Positions 47,735 to 59,004 of a stretch of DNA of 64,000 nucleotides are shown piece after piece; position 1 is the first letter of the stretch; every line of letters begins with the position of its first letter. Below the pieces are notes generated by a model, which saw nothing but the letters and a program-made list of their open reading frames with translations, made no database searches and had not been told where the DNA came from. Made by a program: the position numbers and the translations under genes. This DNA comes from Dermatemys mawii (Eukaryota > Chordata > Testudines > Dermatemydidae): assembly GCA_007922305.1 (NCBI GenBank), contig ML677334.1, positions 16,332,764-16,396,763 of the forward strand, in the 5' to 3' direction.

Positions 47735-48330
47735 ATGCAGGTGAATATGGATCCTGCTCTGAGAGCAGCTGCCTGGCCCACCAACCAAACCTGGGTGCTG
47801 TTTACTGTGTGGCCAAAATATCACACTCTCCTCAACTTCACCTGGAATGGTGGAATACACAACTGTGGCAGGAAACTTCAGAGAAGCTGGAGCAGGTGGG
47901 AGCTGAATGGAGTCTGGGAACACATCAAGCACATGAGGCTCCTATACAGGAAGGCAAAAAACTTGACCAGACCAGTTACAGTGGGAGAGCTTGTTGTACA
48001 TACCCTTTCTATTACGAGAGTACTGAGTGATGTCAAGGCTCCTGGTAAAGAGCCTAAAGTGACTCACAAATCCCTCCTCAATCCTGACAGCCTCATTGTC
48101 TGATGGGATAGTCATGAGGTCTATGAGAAAGAGGCAGCACCATAGAGGGTACCCCAGAAGACCTGGAGGATAAGTAGCTTGTCATTTTGAACACTTACTC
48201 AGAAGAACCAGTTAAGGAAATCTTTTGATGAACCTGAAGAGGATCCCCAGTCACTGCAGAAACCGGAATCTAAGGCGGGTAATTTACAGTATACCCTGTC
48301 ATGCTTGCCAATATCCCCTCTTGCTCTAGT
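47735..48330 (+). pseudogene. Myb/SANT-like accessory protein of copy A
   Basis: The frame from the ATG at 47735 (or 47747) reads MDPALRAAAW, then TWVLFTVWPKYHTLLNFTWN and WEHIKHMRLLYRKAKNLTRP, followed by PKVTHKSLLNPDSLIV. The W-x6-W-x-K-Y start, the middle K-x-L-x-x-x-Y-x-K-x-K helix and the following linker match the MSANT/Myb-like DNA-binding proteins that accompany PIF/Harbinger transposases and help them bind element ends. A stop at about 48101 and loss of the usual C-P-F-Y motif show decay. The intron-like AG before GTGAATATG suggests an acceptor site, but this is not proven. Confidence 0.6.
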
Positions 48331-50260
48331 GCTACCTACCTGAATTTAAGCCCAGTTTAAGTTTAGCTTCCTCCCTGAATTTAAGCCTGCTCCACTCCAC
48401 CCAGAAATGGTTCCCCTGCAGACATGACTGTCCTCCTTCAGCTATCCCTCATTTACAAGGATGGTGTCTGCCAAGAGCATCCATTGGTGAGTTTTTAGGT
48501 AGCTGAGAAGCCCAATTTGTGCCTTGCAGATTTTCCCACAGAAGTGCCAGGTGTAATCTTGGAGGAGACATAGTTGTTGGATGGACTATTGAGCCCTTTC
48601 TTTCCTCCTTTGTCACTTTTCTGTCTCATGAGTACATCTGTTCTCCTCAAACTGGGCTGTGGCTTGATGTATGGTGTGGCGCTACTGGTTGACTGTATGG
48701 ATTTCAGCAATCAATGACTATATTGATTTCCCATGAGCCACTATTATGAATTTGGCAGAAGCTATAAATTAGATTATTCAGGCGCAATAATTGTGCCCCT
48801 GTGTCTGTGCATTTCTTGACCAGCATGCAGTCATCAATGGTCTGGGGGGTCATGTGAACAAGGGAGGAAGGGAAGTGGCAGTGTTATTAAGGTCCTAGGT
48901 GAGGATGGGGCAGAAAGTGTATAGTTGTCTGTCTTAAGTTAGTAACAGCTGTCTTTTGTTCCTTGGAAGTTTACACAGTTTTAGTGCTTCTGTACCCACT
49001 TCTCTGCACCCTGATTTTACCATCTTCTTAAAAAGGGGAGCCACATGGAACATCTGGTGTTCAGGTGGAGGGGAGTTTGGTCCAGGAAGGAAAAGTTAGT
49101 GACAGCAGTCCTTTCTCCCTTGGAAAATTACAAAAACTGTTACCATCCCTGTTCCTGGCTTTTTCCCACTCCCAGCCATGTTGCACAAATAAGAACAGAT
49201 AGCTGTGGGAGAAGGAGATGAACTGGAAGTTGGATAAACACAGCATGGTGTTCTTTGGCAGTGAAGAGGTGAGGGGCTTGTGGTACTCCTGGAATTTCAA
49301 GGAATTAAATAAAGTTGTGGTGTCTCTATCTTTCCTGGTCCATTTTACTGTTGGTTGGCAGGCAAAGTGGCAGGATTTTCTGATGATTCCAGAGAATGGG
49401 CAGTTCTCATGGTTTGCAGCTTCCTTTGCATGGAGATTCCATGTGCTAGCTAAGAATATAGCCAAATTACAATCAAATTACCTCCCAGTCTGGTGAGCAT
49501 ATTTCAGCAAATATCTGATATAGAAGAAACTCCTGTTGGGTCTCAAAATTCAAGAGCAGTGCAAAGCTGTTTGATTTACATAACTGATCAAACCCCTCTA
49601 GGCAGCCCTATATAGAAGGGTAACCATTGGTGCAAACATCTCTCTGGCATAAATGGCTAGATTTTCTCCATAGGACTGGAAAGCCATTTCTTTCTGGTAA
49701 CTTAAAAAGTGCAATGTTCTCCGAATCTTGGCCAGCCTTTAAAAAAGAAACTACAAACTAATAATATAACCCCAGGAAGGAACTCTCTCCTTGCTTGGGA
49801 CACTATGAAAATGTGTATGTTTTAAAACCTTAGTGTACTTTTTAGTACCATTAATAGATTCTGCACCTTCCTTGTGGTCTGCAAAAGTTGTCTGAGAGCC
49901 AAGGATAGTCTAACAGTTGCATTCTTGGAATGCTGAAAAGTATCAAATTTCTGGCCTACAGCACTGTTATGTTATGTGCCGGGAATTCTCAGATTCTTCG
50001 AAAGGGGGAAAAAAAAAGTATGAAGCGAGCTTTCTCTGAATTGGCAGGACCTTCAGTTCCCGAGAGGGAAACCATTCCACCAGGAGGGTAGGAACAGCAC
50101 TGCAGAGACATGAGTGGCAGACAGAAAAGGACCCTGAAAGAGCTGGTCGTAGAGCTGGTTTGGAAAATCCAGGAGCAGTTTGAATTCTTTAGGGCATTGG
50201 AGGATCAGGCTATTCAGCAGGAAGAGACATTAACTAAATGGTTCCCAGAGCAGCAGACTA

Positions 50261-51182
50261 TGGTGACCAGATGTCCCAATTTTATAGGGTCCCAATTTTC
50301 GGTCTTTTTCTTATATAGGTTCTTATTGCCCTGTGGTGGGGCGAAGCCCCATTCCCTGAGAAAAAGGGATGAACCAGGCTGGAGAGGCTGCGCAGAGCAG
50401 CAGCCAATCAGAGAAGGCATGGGGAGAGCCAATCAGGGCAGGGAAGGGGCAGCCAACCAGGGAGAAGGCAGTCACTCCTTGGCCAGCAAGAGAGAAAGAC
50501 TGGCTCCTGACGAAAGGAGCAGTGCTTTGGACAGAGCAGTGCTGAGCAGGCTTGATGGAGCAGAGCAGAGCTCCAGCCCATTACCTGCCAGGCTGTGGCC
50601 TGTGCTAAAAGGGGTCAGGGAGGTGCATAGGGCCAAAGCGGAAGTGGCCCAGGGAAACTGAGCAGGCAAGAGGGGAAGGAAGAAGGGCAGAGAGGGATTG
50701 CCTCTAGAAGGTCCCTGGGTCGGGATCCAGCATAGCGGGTGGGCCTGGGTCGCCCCTTTCCCCCTTGGCACTGGACCTGGTCATTGAGGAGAGGGGCCGA
50801 GACAGATCACAAATTGCCCCCGAGACAAAGGGCTAGACTATAGGGTGTGGTTGGCCACCAAGGCAGGTCCAAGCAGAAGGACTGTTGTTAACAACCCTTC
50901 CGGAATGGGGTGAGACCAGAGGAGTGGGCACTGCTGGAGGACAGTGTCCCGAAGCAGACGAGGACTTCCCTGAAGAGGACACCACTGAGCAGGGATCAGC
51001 GTGGGTCCCAGGGCAGAAGAGTAAATGATGGGCCTGACACGACACGTCAAGTGTGCTCTGCAGCGGTCGAGAGCTAATTCTCAGAGCGACCGGCAGGAGG
51101 CGCCAGCAGTGGTAAGTCAAACCCCGTCACATGCCCCCCATTCCTTGTCCCAATTTTTCACACTTGCTGTCTGGTCACTCTA
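50261..51182. mobile_element. MITE with GGTGACCAGA terminal repeats, split by a solo LTR
   Basis: Left end TATGGTGACCAGATGTCCCA; right end, on the other strand, TAGAGTGACCAGACAGCAAG. TA on both sides suggests a TA target duplication. Left arm 50261-50331 and right arm 51132-51182 become one short MITE when the LTR is removed (CCCAATTTT motifs in both arms). The family is abundant in turtle genomes as I recall it; its superfamily is not certain from the ends alone. Confidence 0.75.
50332..51131 (+). mobile_element. 800-bp solo LTR with 5-bp TSD
   Basis: Begins TGTGGTGGGGCGAAGCCCCA and ends CAAACCCCGTCACA, with TGTG/CACA inverted ends. TGCCC occurs directly before (50327-50331) and after (51132-51136), a 5-bp target duplication. 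No internal retroelement sequence is present, so it formed by recombination between two LTRs. GC-rich. The orientation is assumed from TG..CA and is not proven. Confidence 0.88.
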
Positions 51183-51439
51183 CAGGAGACATACCATAGG
51201 GAAGGGGAGTATTCCCTAATGAAGAGGCTGAGAGAACTGGTAATTGAAAAAGTTCCAGGGTTACCTGCTGCTGTGGCCACCACACCTGTCCTTGAACAGC
51301 CACCTCCTTCTCCAGCTGCCACCTAACATGCTTCTGAGTCAGAGGACCCTGTGTCTGGAACATGTCCGAATGGTCAGGTTGAGGACATATTGCCTGCAGG
51401 ATTCCCTGTACCACACCCTGTACTGCTACCCAAAACAAT

Positions 51440-51708
51440 AGCCACCCACTTCTACATCGGTTTGACTTCCCTGAATTGAGCGGTTTGGCACTGGGGGTTT
51501 GATGCAAGCTCATCACACTACTCATGAACATCTGTTGCCTCATTTGGACGTTCTGAAGCCATTGGTCATCTTTCTTGGTTTTCCAAATAATGTGATCCCA
51601 CCACAACAAACTGACCCTCTTGCAGTGATGATGGTCTACCAAAGGGCATACTGTAGCAATACTGACAGTCACCTGTACCTGCACCATGTGATCTGAATGT
51701 ATTGACAT
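51440..51708 (-). pseudogene. PIF/Harbinger-like transposase N-terminal fragment
   Basis: The minus frame has RVSLLWWDHIIW, KKDDQWLQNVQMRQQMFMSS and V. This matches the WW-x-x-I/V...D-x-Q-W-L-x-N-F-R-M-x-x-x-T-F block preceding the helix-turn-helix of PIF-type transposases; an equivalent block (WDHIIRQVWDDKQCLQNF) is visible in the element at 59661. The catalytic domain does not follow, so the gene is truncated. Confidence 0.6.
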
Positions 51709-51730
51709 TGACCCTCAAGGTCATTTGTTT

Positions 51731-51958
51731 TCAATGTGTCAGAAAGTTCTGTCCAAATTCCATGCAGTATCTCATCGATTGTCTGCTCCACTGTATAATC
51801 ACTTGCCCTTCAGTAAGGAGCATGAGCAGAACCATGTCATCATCATACCGTTGCTGCGTGTCTTCCATCAAGTTTGGTGGGGAATTACAGCAAGGGGAGA
51901 CATGATCAGGAATTGCCATAGGTGAATGTGTGCAGGTCGGGGACAGCACCAATAACAC
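51731..51958 (-). pseudogene. Upstream part of copy A transposase frame
   Basis: Minus-strand frame with RYDDDMVLLMLLTEGQVIIQ and WSRQSMRYCMEFGQNF, immediately upstream of the transposase-like block on the same strand. It may be the start of the PIF-type transposase, but I recognise it only by position. Confidence 0.35.
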
Positions 51959-52165
51959 ACAGCCAACTGGTTCCTTGAATGTCTCCCTGTCAGCACAGAA
52001 CCCCAGGATCCCTCTGCTAAAATGGATGCATATATATGCATGTACACAGAATTATAGTTGTGTCAGCACAGCATATGTGGACACTCAGCACAGGAATGGG
52101 GAACATCCACAAGCATGCACATAGTTAAATAACTAAGTATGTGTGCCAGTGTGGACACAGCCATG

Positions 52166-54129
52166 GAATAGGTAGCCAAATTCTGCTCATTGATTCATTA
52201 GTCTGAATCCAGAAGCACTCCTTTGACTCACATTCCTGTACTATGCTCTGGATGGACCATGTAAAGTGGTGAGAAAGTAGCTCAGGCTTCATCATTTGAC
52301 TCTTGTCTGACACAAAACAAGGTAAGCCAAATTTTAGTGGTGGTTTTAGCAATTTTGGTAGTATAAGGATAAAAATAATGCTTACATAAAGCAAGACAAA
52401 AATCTTCTCTTCACTTACATCACATTGAAAAATTAATATTTAGTCCCTAAGTGTTACTTCATATTTACATCCGTATTTGGGATGTCTACCTTGAAGAATC
52501 CAGTAGGTTAATGGGTCAGATCTTCCCCTGTGGGCCAAAATGTACATAATATCCAGTTTATATCCTATACTGTAATTCCACCTGATGTGCAGGTTATGGC
52601 CCTTTCCTTGGAAGAAGGCAGTGAGCAAGGGCTTCCAAACCACCAAGTCTTGGGACAATCACAGATGGCAGGATTAGTTGTACAACAGCCTCTTACACCA
52701 TACTTCTCCTTTCCCCCATAGCACCACAACTCTTTTAAGATGTGTGATACCATAGCCTCCTCATAGGCCACTGACCAAACTCTCCATAGCTTCAGCCTGA
52801 GAGTTTAATTGATTGATAGAGAAAACAGTCTAAGATAATATTGAGAGTATCAGCAGTATCATGTATTGCAATCTCTTCAGGGGGATGAGCAGAGGTTATG
52901 CTGTAGGGCACAACTGTTTCCCTCCACCCCAGCTATTACCCTTTCTGCTAATCCAGACTCACTTGCTTTGGGTCTTCTCCTCTCACTCGTTCAGATGAAG
53001 GGGACAATTAGAGCCAATGTTTATATTCTTTCTCTAATTGTGCTCTTTGTTTAATACTGCAAGACCCTTAAATCAGTGCTTAGCTCTTTTCCCTCTCATT
53101 CTCTTTCTCTCTTTTTTTCCCCTGAAGCAAATCGTTGTAGATTTTGCTAAAACTGTTCATAGTGATTGATATAGAGTGTTTCTGAGAGCTGGAAACATAT
53201 CTAGTAATTACACTGTTCAGACATGAAGATTGTATTACCTCAAATTGCCTGGAATGATGTCAATTTATCAAACTTCCTGCAAGGAGTTCATCTCTGCTGT
53301 AAAGTGATCACTTTTCTCTCTGTTAGGTTGCTTTATCTAATACAAAGGGTCCAGAGGGGATTTATACACTGTCTCTTTCTACCTGATCTTCCCTTGATTC
53401 TACTTGACCAATAAGGAAAGAAATGAGATAGTGTTTTGCTACAGCCTTATTATTTATTTTATCGTCTTTCAGTACAGTGAAGGGAGAGGCTGTATAATTT
53501 GATTTGAAAGCCCAAGACAGTTTAAGCAACAGGGTTTTGACAGAACAACAGTAATTATGTCTGCTTACTGAGGTAAAGCATGGTCTGTTTGTATTCCATA
53601 TAGAGAATTTCAATTATGCTTGTTTAAGACCAAAAGATTAAAAAGCATAAAGCTTCATTTCCTATTGAGCACCATCTTAGTGAGTCTTTAATACACCCCA
53701 CCAAAATATATCTTCTGGATAGTTTATTTTTCTGTTTAATGCTGCCAATGAAGAGAGATATTGCGATTATATGCCTGAACCTACCTGCCTATTGACATCA
53801 CAAAATACTCTATAAAATGAGAATTAGCTTTTGGACCATCTAAATCAGACTGATTTATAATTCATAAGGTATGAAGCAAAAACTTCAAAAGAAGTAAGAA
53901 ATTGTATCCAAAGAGATAAACAAGATTTGTAAATTGAGCATTTGTGGCCTTTCCATACTGTGTATGTCTATTTAATGCTTTGAGATCAAAGCATCTAAAA
54001 AAATCAATCTTTTTGTGGGAGATTTATTGTAGAGACATTAGTGTGAAACCAGATTTAATTGTTTTCCATATTTGTTCTGTTGTGAAGCACATGGGTTTCC
54101 ACTAAAGACTGATGGGTGTGCTCACTGTG
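52166..54129. other. AT-rich sequence, no defended gene
   Basis: Minus-strand frames at 52440-52771 have no recognised family. No repeat assigned. Confidence 0.4.
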
Positions 54130-55870
54130 TGGAACAAAGAGAGGACATGTGGGATGGGTTTTAAGCTGGCTACAACTTTATTAGTCAAAATACATCCAAG
54201 ATTCCTGTTGGGGGACAGACCACTGCAGTCACTCGAACCCCATTGATCCTTTGCCATTTACTGGGGGCTCCCACCACAGGGGAAGCCAATCATCTCAGCA
54301 GGAGACTCTTTGGGTGCCTCTACCTTTTTTGTGGGTGGACTGTAGTCTACAAAAGCCTCCAGGCTAGTAACTCCAATTATATTATCACCATACCAGGAAA
54401 TATGTCCACCAGCCATCCAATATCCCTCTTAGACTTCCAAATCAGTTGGAGCCTGGAGCACATTCCGAGGTCCTTCTCCCGTAAGTGGGAATCAGTGATG
54501 TCCAGCATGTCCTCACAGGGCATCAGCAGATGCCAATGCATGCCCCATCTGCTGTGCCAAGACAAAATTCATCTGTAGCCCAGGGCATAGCTGACCTTGC
54601 TAAATTGCATGCTTTCTTGTAATCTGAGTGTACAATGTTGTGTCCACAAATCCATATCACCAGCCATAGGCATGCTCTGAAACATTCTGTGTGTGACAGG
54701 CATGTGGAAAAAAACAGACATTGTTAAAAACTGCAGTGCTTATGGCCCTGCACCTGCATCTGCCTCCCCTCAGACAGCCACATCTAGGATTTATAGGCCC
54801 TGGATCACCTATGCCCCATAACCGGACCTCTGATGCCCCTAGACCCAACTGGGTAGCTCTGTTGTGGCCCTACACAGAATAAGTGGGTACCATACTCTCT
54901 TCGTAGAGAAGAATGAGTCTCTTCTTAAACAGTCCCACAAACTGAAATTGGTTACAAAGGAGCATTTCCCATACAGTAGAGGGAACTGTATGTTCCACAT
55001 AGTCAATGAGTCACATATGCTTTCAAGGGACACAGATCCCCTCACAACAGAGCAGAGCAAAGCAAGAGCCTTGCTTACCCCAGTTTGATCATTTTTCTTA
55101 ATCCATGGACCTCAAGCAATAGAGATTCACTGTCCCACTTCACATCCTATAATTTAAAATCCCACCTCAAAGAGTCTCCTCTGGTTGGAGTGAAAACTCC
55201 ATGACCAGACAGCCCAAATGAAAGTCAACAGAAAGACAGACTCGCCCCCGAAATGGTACATCCAAGGAAGACCCTCAACTAATTTTCTAAGGAGCTACAA
55301 GGTACCTGGCTTGCTGAATTTGCTCCACGTCCTGGCAGCCTTGGCTCCAACTGCCTTCATTCCACTGATTATGAATTCCCAGTAGAAATCCAGCTAACCC
55401 CCAGACCCGCAGTAAAAGGCTACCCCGGATAACTGGTTAGCTATACTAAGACAATGAAACTGCTGACTTTGGGATTCTGGTGTAGGTGAGGCCCCCCAGC
55501 CCCCCTGAAACGCTTCAAACACCATTGTGTAAGCTAAAAAGGTGCCTGTTGCAAGTGCACCCTTGTCCACAGGTACTGCTGTGAGCAGCCACAATTCATG
55601 AGGGCTGCCAGCATCTTTTCTGGCACTCCCTTGGCCTGTGGTGTTAGTACTCCAAATCTGTTGACCTGCAATCAAGAGATCACTAAGGCCATTAAGCCCA
55701 GGCACATGCATGGCAGTGAAATTAATTTTACATGCACATTTCTCTTTGGTAGTGCTAACTGTTAAATAATTCTAGGACAGAAGAGAGTGCTTTGAGAGCT
55801 TTAGTCGTGTTAAGGTTGATGACATGCATGTGGAGTCATACCTCCCCCGCCACCATCTAGGCTGGTGTGG
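54130..55870 (-). other. Unidentified minus-strand unit ending in an AATAAA signal
   Basis: On the minus strand, several protein-like open pieces (55711-55394 with VPVDKGALATGTFLAYTMVF; 54848-54657; 54565-54377 with WHSRWGMHWHLLMPCEDMLD) precede AATAAAG at 54182-54177. Composition differs from the AT-rich flanks on the left. It resembles a degraded transposon or retrocopy transcript. I do not recognise a domain, and the several frames cannot be joined with confidence. Confidence 0.3.
54177..54182 (-). promoter_or_regulatory. AATAAA polyadenylation-type hexamer
   Basis: AATAAA on the minus strand following the unidentified unit. Its use is not shown. Confidence 0.35.
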
Positions 55871-56289
55871 CTCGTACTAGGAAGGGAAATTTCTTGTCAA
55901 AGCAGTGGGTGAGACATGAGCTAGAATAAGTCCTAGTGTCTTGGTAATTTGTTCCAGTAAGAGTGTAGTTAGGTGTATTCCATTCCTGTCAGGTAGAACA
56001 GACAAGTCTGTGTTCAAAGCACAATGTGCACATTTCAAAAAGCTTGGACCATTTGGTAACTCCATCCCAGGGGTGGCTGTTCTCATGTCCATCATGTCTT
56101 TTTGCCCTCTGGTTGGGGCACAGGTTTTGCATCAGGTTGGGGCACAGCCCATTGCCGGTGCAAGTGTGCAGTGTGGAAGGGAGCAAGAGGCATTTACTTG
56201 AGTTTCAATAATCCTCTACTCCCATTCCGTAATGCAACTGTATTCTTTTCTGTCTGACCTTTAACCAATCTATAAAGGTAACTGTTACC

Positions 56290-56830
56290 TTATTTTCACA
56301 GGTGGTTGCAAGTTGTGGCAACCACATCAGAACAGTTTTCTGGTGCTGATCAATGTATGGTCAAAATACACCATCCTCCAAGCCTTCTCTCAGAGTGGAG
56401 GAACGTTGACCTGTAGCAGGAATTTTGCAAAGGCTGAAGTAGGTGGGCATTCAATGGACTCTGGCCCAGTGCCAAAAACTCATGAAGCAACTGAAAGTCC
56501 TCTACAAGAAGAGAAAAGACTTCAACAGTCACTCTAGGAGGACTTGTTATATATGCCCCTTTTACCATGACCTAAACTGGGTGCGGTCAACAGCTCCCAG
56601 TACAAAGTCTGAAGTGTCTCAGAACCCGCTCCTCAACCCCACCAGCCTCATCAGATGAAAGGATGCCGATGAGTGCCAGGATGAGGAGTCATCAGGGAAT
56701 GAGGAGAGTGGCCTGGAAGACCCTAAGGAAGAGGAGCACCACATTTTGCACCACAACCAGAAGAGCCGGTTGAGGAAGCCACCAGGATGAACCCAAAGAG
56801 GGGATCCCAAGCTGCAGCAGGAACTAGAAC
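56290..56830 (+). pseudogene. Myb/SANT-like accessory protein of copy B, frameshifted
   Basis: The first piece has LVLINVWSKYTILQAFSQSG (about 56340-56400). The second, in another frame, has AQCQKLMKQLKVLYKKRKDF, CPFYHDLNWV and SEVSQNPLLNPTSLIR (56460-56658). Together they match the MSANT pattern W-S-K-Y, R-x-C/Q-K-x-x-x-L-K-x-x-Y-x-K and C-P-F-Y-x-x-L. At least one frameshift near 56440 breaks the gene. The region after 56660 is acidic (DEESSGNEESGLEDP-like), as in related proteins. Confidence 0.65.
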
Positions 56831-57057
56831 CGGAGTAAGTTACATTGGATCTTCATCCTCCTTGCCAGTATCCCATCTTGCTCTGGTGCCATATTCCTGA
56901 TCTGAAGCCAAGCTTCTGCTCTGTCCCCCCTCCACTCTCCAAAAGGTCCCGAAAGTAAAGGGTTCCCAAGTAATACACAGCTATAAATTAATGACTGTAT
57001 TGATTTCCCACGAATCATTATTATGCATTTGGCAAAAGCTATAAAACAGACTATTCA

Positions 57058-57470
57058 TGAATAAGTCTACATTTTAGTCATGGGTATTTTTAGTAAAAGT
57101 CATTGACAGGTCACGGGGAATTAACAAAAATTCATGACCCGTGACCTGTCCATGACTTTACCCCTAACTAAAACTCGGGCTGTGGGGGCCACGGGTACTC
57201 TGGAGTGGGGGAGGTGGCCCAGAGGCACAGCAGATACTGAGGGGGGTTGTGGTGGGGACCCCCTTCTAGTGTTGTGGGGGAGGCAGGAAGCAGTGCATGG
57301 CCTGGGACTGCTGCTGGTGCTGCAGGTAGATGGAGGGTTGGGGCGGCCGGCAGGCTCCCTACCTGGCTCCGACCAGCATATTCCTGCAGCTCCTGGGGGA
57401 GAGGCAGCCAGGAGTTGCCACACTCTGCTCTCGCCAGATGCGCATGCTCTGCTATTCCCATTGGCTGGGA
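57058..57470. mobile_element. Insertion in copy B with a 22-bp stem hairpin and GC-rich body
   Basis: Absent from the aligned position in copy A. The left edge holds an inverted pair (57096-57117 and 57138-57159, 21 of 22 bases paired, 20-base loop). A GC-rich body with trinucleotide-like GCTGCTGGTGCTGC runs follows. From memory this resembles a turtle non-autonomous DNA transposon with subterminal palindromes. The exact ends and TSD were not fixed. Confidence 0.5.
57096..57159. repeat. Near-perfect inverted repeat (hairpin)
   Basis: Arms of 22 bp starting AAAGTCATTGACAGGTCACG, pairing at 21 of 22 positions around a 20-base AT-rich loop. Confidence 0.9.
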
Positions 57471-58490
57471 ACAATCCGATCTGCACGATCCGGGGAAATG
57501 GGAGAAGGATCTGGTCTGGCAGTTAGATAAACACAATGTGGTGTCCATTTGCAATGGAGAGGTGAGGAGCATGCTGTGCGTATCTGAAACTTTCATGGAG
57601 CAACATAAAGTCACAGTATGTGTTTTTTTTTCTTTCCCTGTCCATTTCACTGTTGTTAAGTAGGTACAGTGGTATGTTTTTTTGTGATGCCAAGATGAGG
57701 CAGATTGGGGAAGGGGCTTATTTCCATGATTCCCATCTCCCTTTGCATGGAAAATCTCCATATGCTAACTGAGAATATGGTCAATATACAGTCAAATTGT
57801 CTTCCAGTTTTGTAAGCATATTTCAGCAAATTTCTGGTGTAGCAGAAACACCTGCTGCTGCTTCAGGTTCAACAACAGTGCAAATCTGCATGGTCCACCT
57901 TCAGATCTGACCAAATCCTTCCAGCCAGCAGTATTTAGAGGGATGATCATTAGCGCAAACATTTCTCTGGCGTACAATGCTGGATCTCCTCCAGAGGATT
58001 GGAAAGCCACTTTTCTTTTCCATTCTGGTACCTTGTAAACCACTATGTTCTCTGAATGTCGGCCAGCCTTTCCAAGGTTTCACACATGGATATTCATGAA
58101 TCCGCCTCTATCGACTGCTAAGTCTTGCAGAACAAATGAATGGTAACCTTTTCAGTTCACATATTCACTTGCCCCTTGTTGATGAGATATGAACAATAAC
58201 TGCCATCGGCAGATGTCTCAATAAAGGGGACAGCATCAACAACACACAGCAAGTCAGTTACTAGTGTGTCTCCCTGTGAAGCACAGAAACCCAGGATTCT
58301 GTCCCCAAAATGGTAGCACTAATATCATAGGATAAATGTGGCAGAGTGGACAGAGTATATGTGTGTACATTGTGTTATGCCTGTGTTGAGGACAGCATAT
58401 GTGGAAACTCAGCCTGGATATACGGAACATGCATGAACATGTACATGGTCAGGTAACTGGGTATGTGTGCTAGTGTAGATATACCATTAT

Positions 58491-59004
58491 TCCAAACCAT
58501 TGGCCATTAGGAAATATGTGTAAATGGCCTTTGATTGATGTGGGACAGATAGTTTCTCAATTAATAATGATCTGTTGGGAGATGCTTTTAGCTTATCGGA
58601 ACTACTCTTTATAGATGTTCTGTGTCATAATGTCTTAGTTACAGTAAACAGAAAATTAGTTAGGTAAACCAGACAACATGAAAAGAGATCAATGGGTCAT
58701 TTACTTTGTCTCTTTTTCAGCAAACGCACATGATATGTAAAACGGAGACTTCCTGAGTGTTAGCTGGGAATGAATTGAGCTGCAAAGTCACTTCTCCAGT
58801 CTGGTTTGGCAAGTATGCCATCCTTTTCTAAACTACGCTGTATCGATCTTTGACTAAGAATCTTTGATTAATAAATTCCAAGTGAGCCTGGTTAGTTGAC
58901 ATCTTACATTCCTATCACTAACATTTGAACTCTCAACAGATTGATTCACTCCTATTTTCAAAACACAATGAGATCTTGGACAGAAGGCATTAATATTTGT
59001 TCAG
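58491..59004. other. No gene seen
   Basis: AT-rich unassigned sequence. Confidence 0.45.

Larger units (their letters stand above)
50110..51480 (+). pseudogene. C-terminal coiled-coil part of the copy A accessory protein, split by insertion
   Basis: The left piece 50110-50260 reads RQKRTLKELVVELVWKIQEQ and EFFRALEDQAIQQEETLTKW, a leucine/glutamine-rich coiled coil. After the inserted MITE and LTR it appears to resume at about 51184 with EYSLMKRLRELVIEK and PPPSPAA. C-terminal coiled coils are usual in MSANT-type partners of Harbinger transposases. The 183-codon frame 50110-50661 runs into the LTR, and its second half is not protein-coding. Confidence 0.5.
47381..52165. mobile_element. PIF/Harbinger-type copy A, heavily decayed, with nested insertions
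   Basis: Contains a Myb/SANT-like gene on the plus strand and an N-terminal PIF-type transposase fragment on the minus strand, the two-gene layout of PIF/Harbinger elements. Possible ends are AGTGTAGACACATGCTATGT (about 47382) and, at the right on the other strand, GTGTCCACACTGGCACACAT (about 52158). Both then continue with a TTA-(C)TATGTNCATG-like phrase, but the terminal repeat is diverged and no TSD was fixed. Blocks at 47540-48320, 49200-49740 and 51930-52160 are shared with copy B at about 56120-58490. A MITE with a solo LTR inside it is inserted at 50261-51182. Confidence 0.6.
56120..58490. mobile_element. PIF/Harbinger-type copy B, diverged relative of copy A
   Basis: Shares ordered blocks with copy A: the GGGGCACAGCCCATTGCCGG stretch (about 56140), the Myb/SANT frames, the TTGCCAGTATCCCATCTTGC block (about 56859), the region 57500-58080 (against 49210-49740) and the right end 58220-58487 (against 51930-52163). 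The right end on the other strand is ATCTACACTAGCACACATAC. It lacks the coiled-coil and transposase block present in copy A and carries its own insertion at about 57058-57470. The left end was not found. Confidence 0.55.

Noticed and set aside
47518..48030. 170-codon plus-strand frame over the Myb/SANT region
   Set aside because: A different frame (47735-48103) carries the recognisable Myb/SANT pattern; this one has none.
50110..50661. 183-codon plus-strand open frame as a single gene
   Set aside because: The first 50 codons are a coiled-coil accessory-protein piece, and the rest reads through the MITE into the solo LTR.
57168..57761. 197-codon minus-strand open frame
   Set aside because: Fusion of Harbinger-copy sequence with the nested GC-rich insertion; the insertion part is not coding. 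Only its upstream part is of interest.
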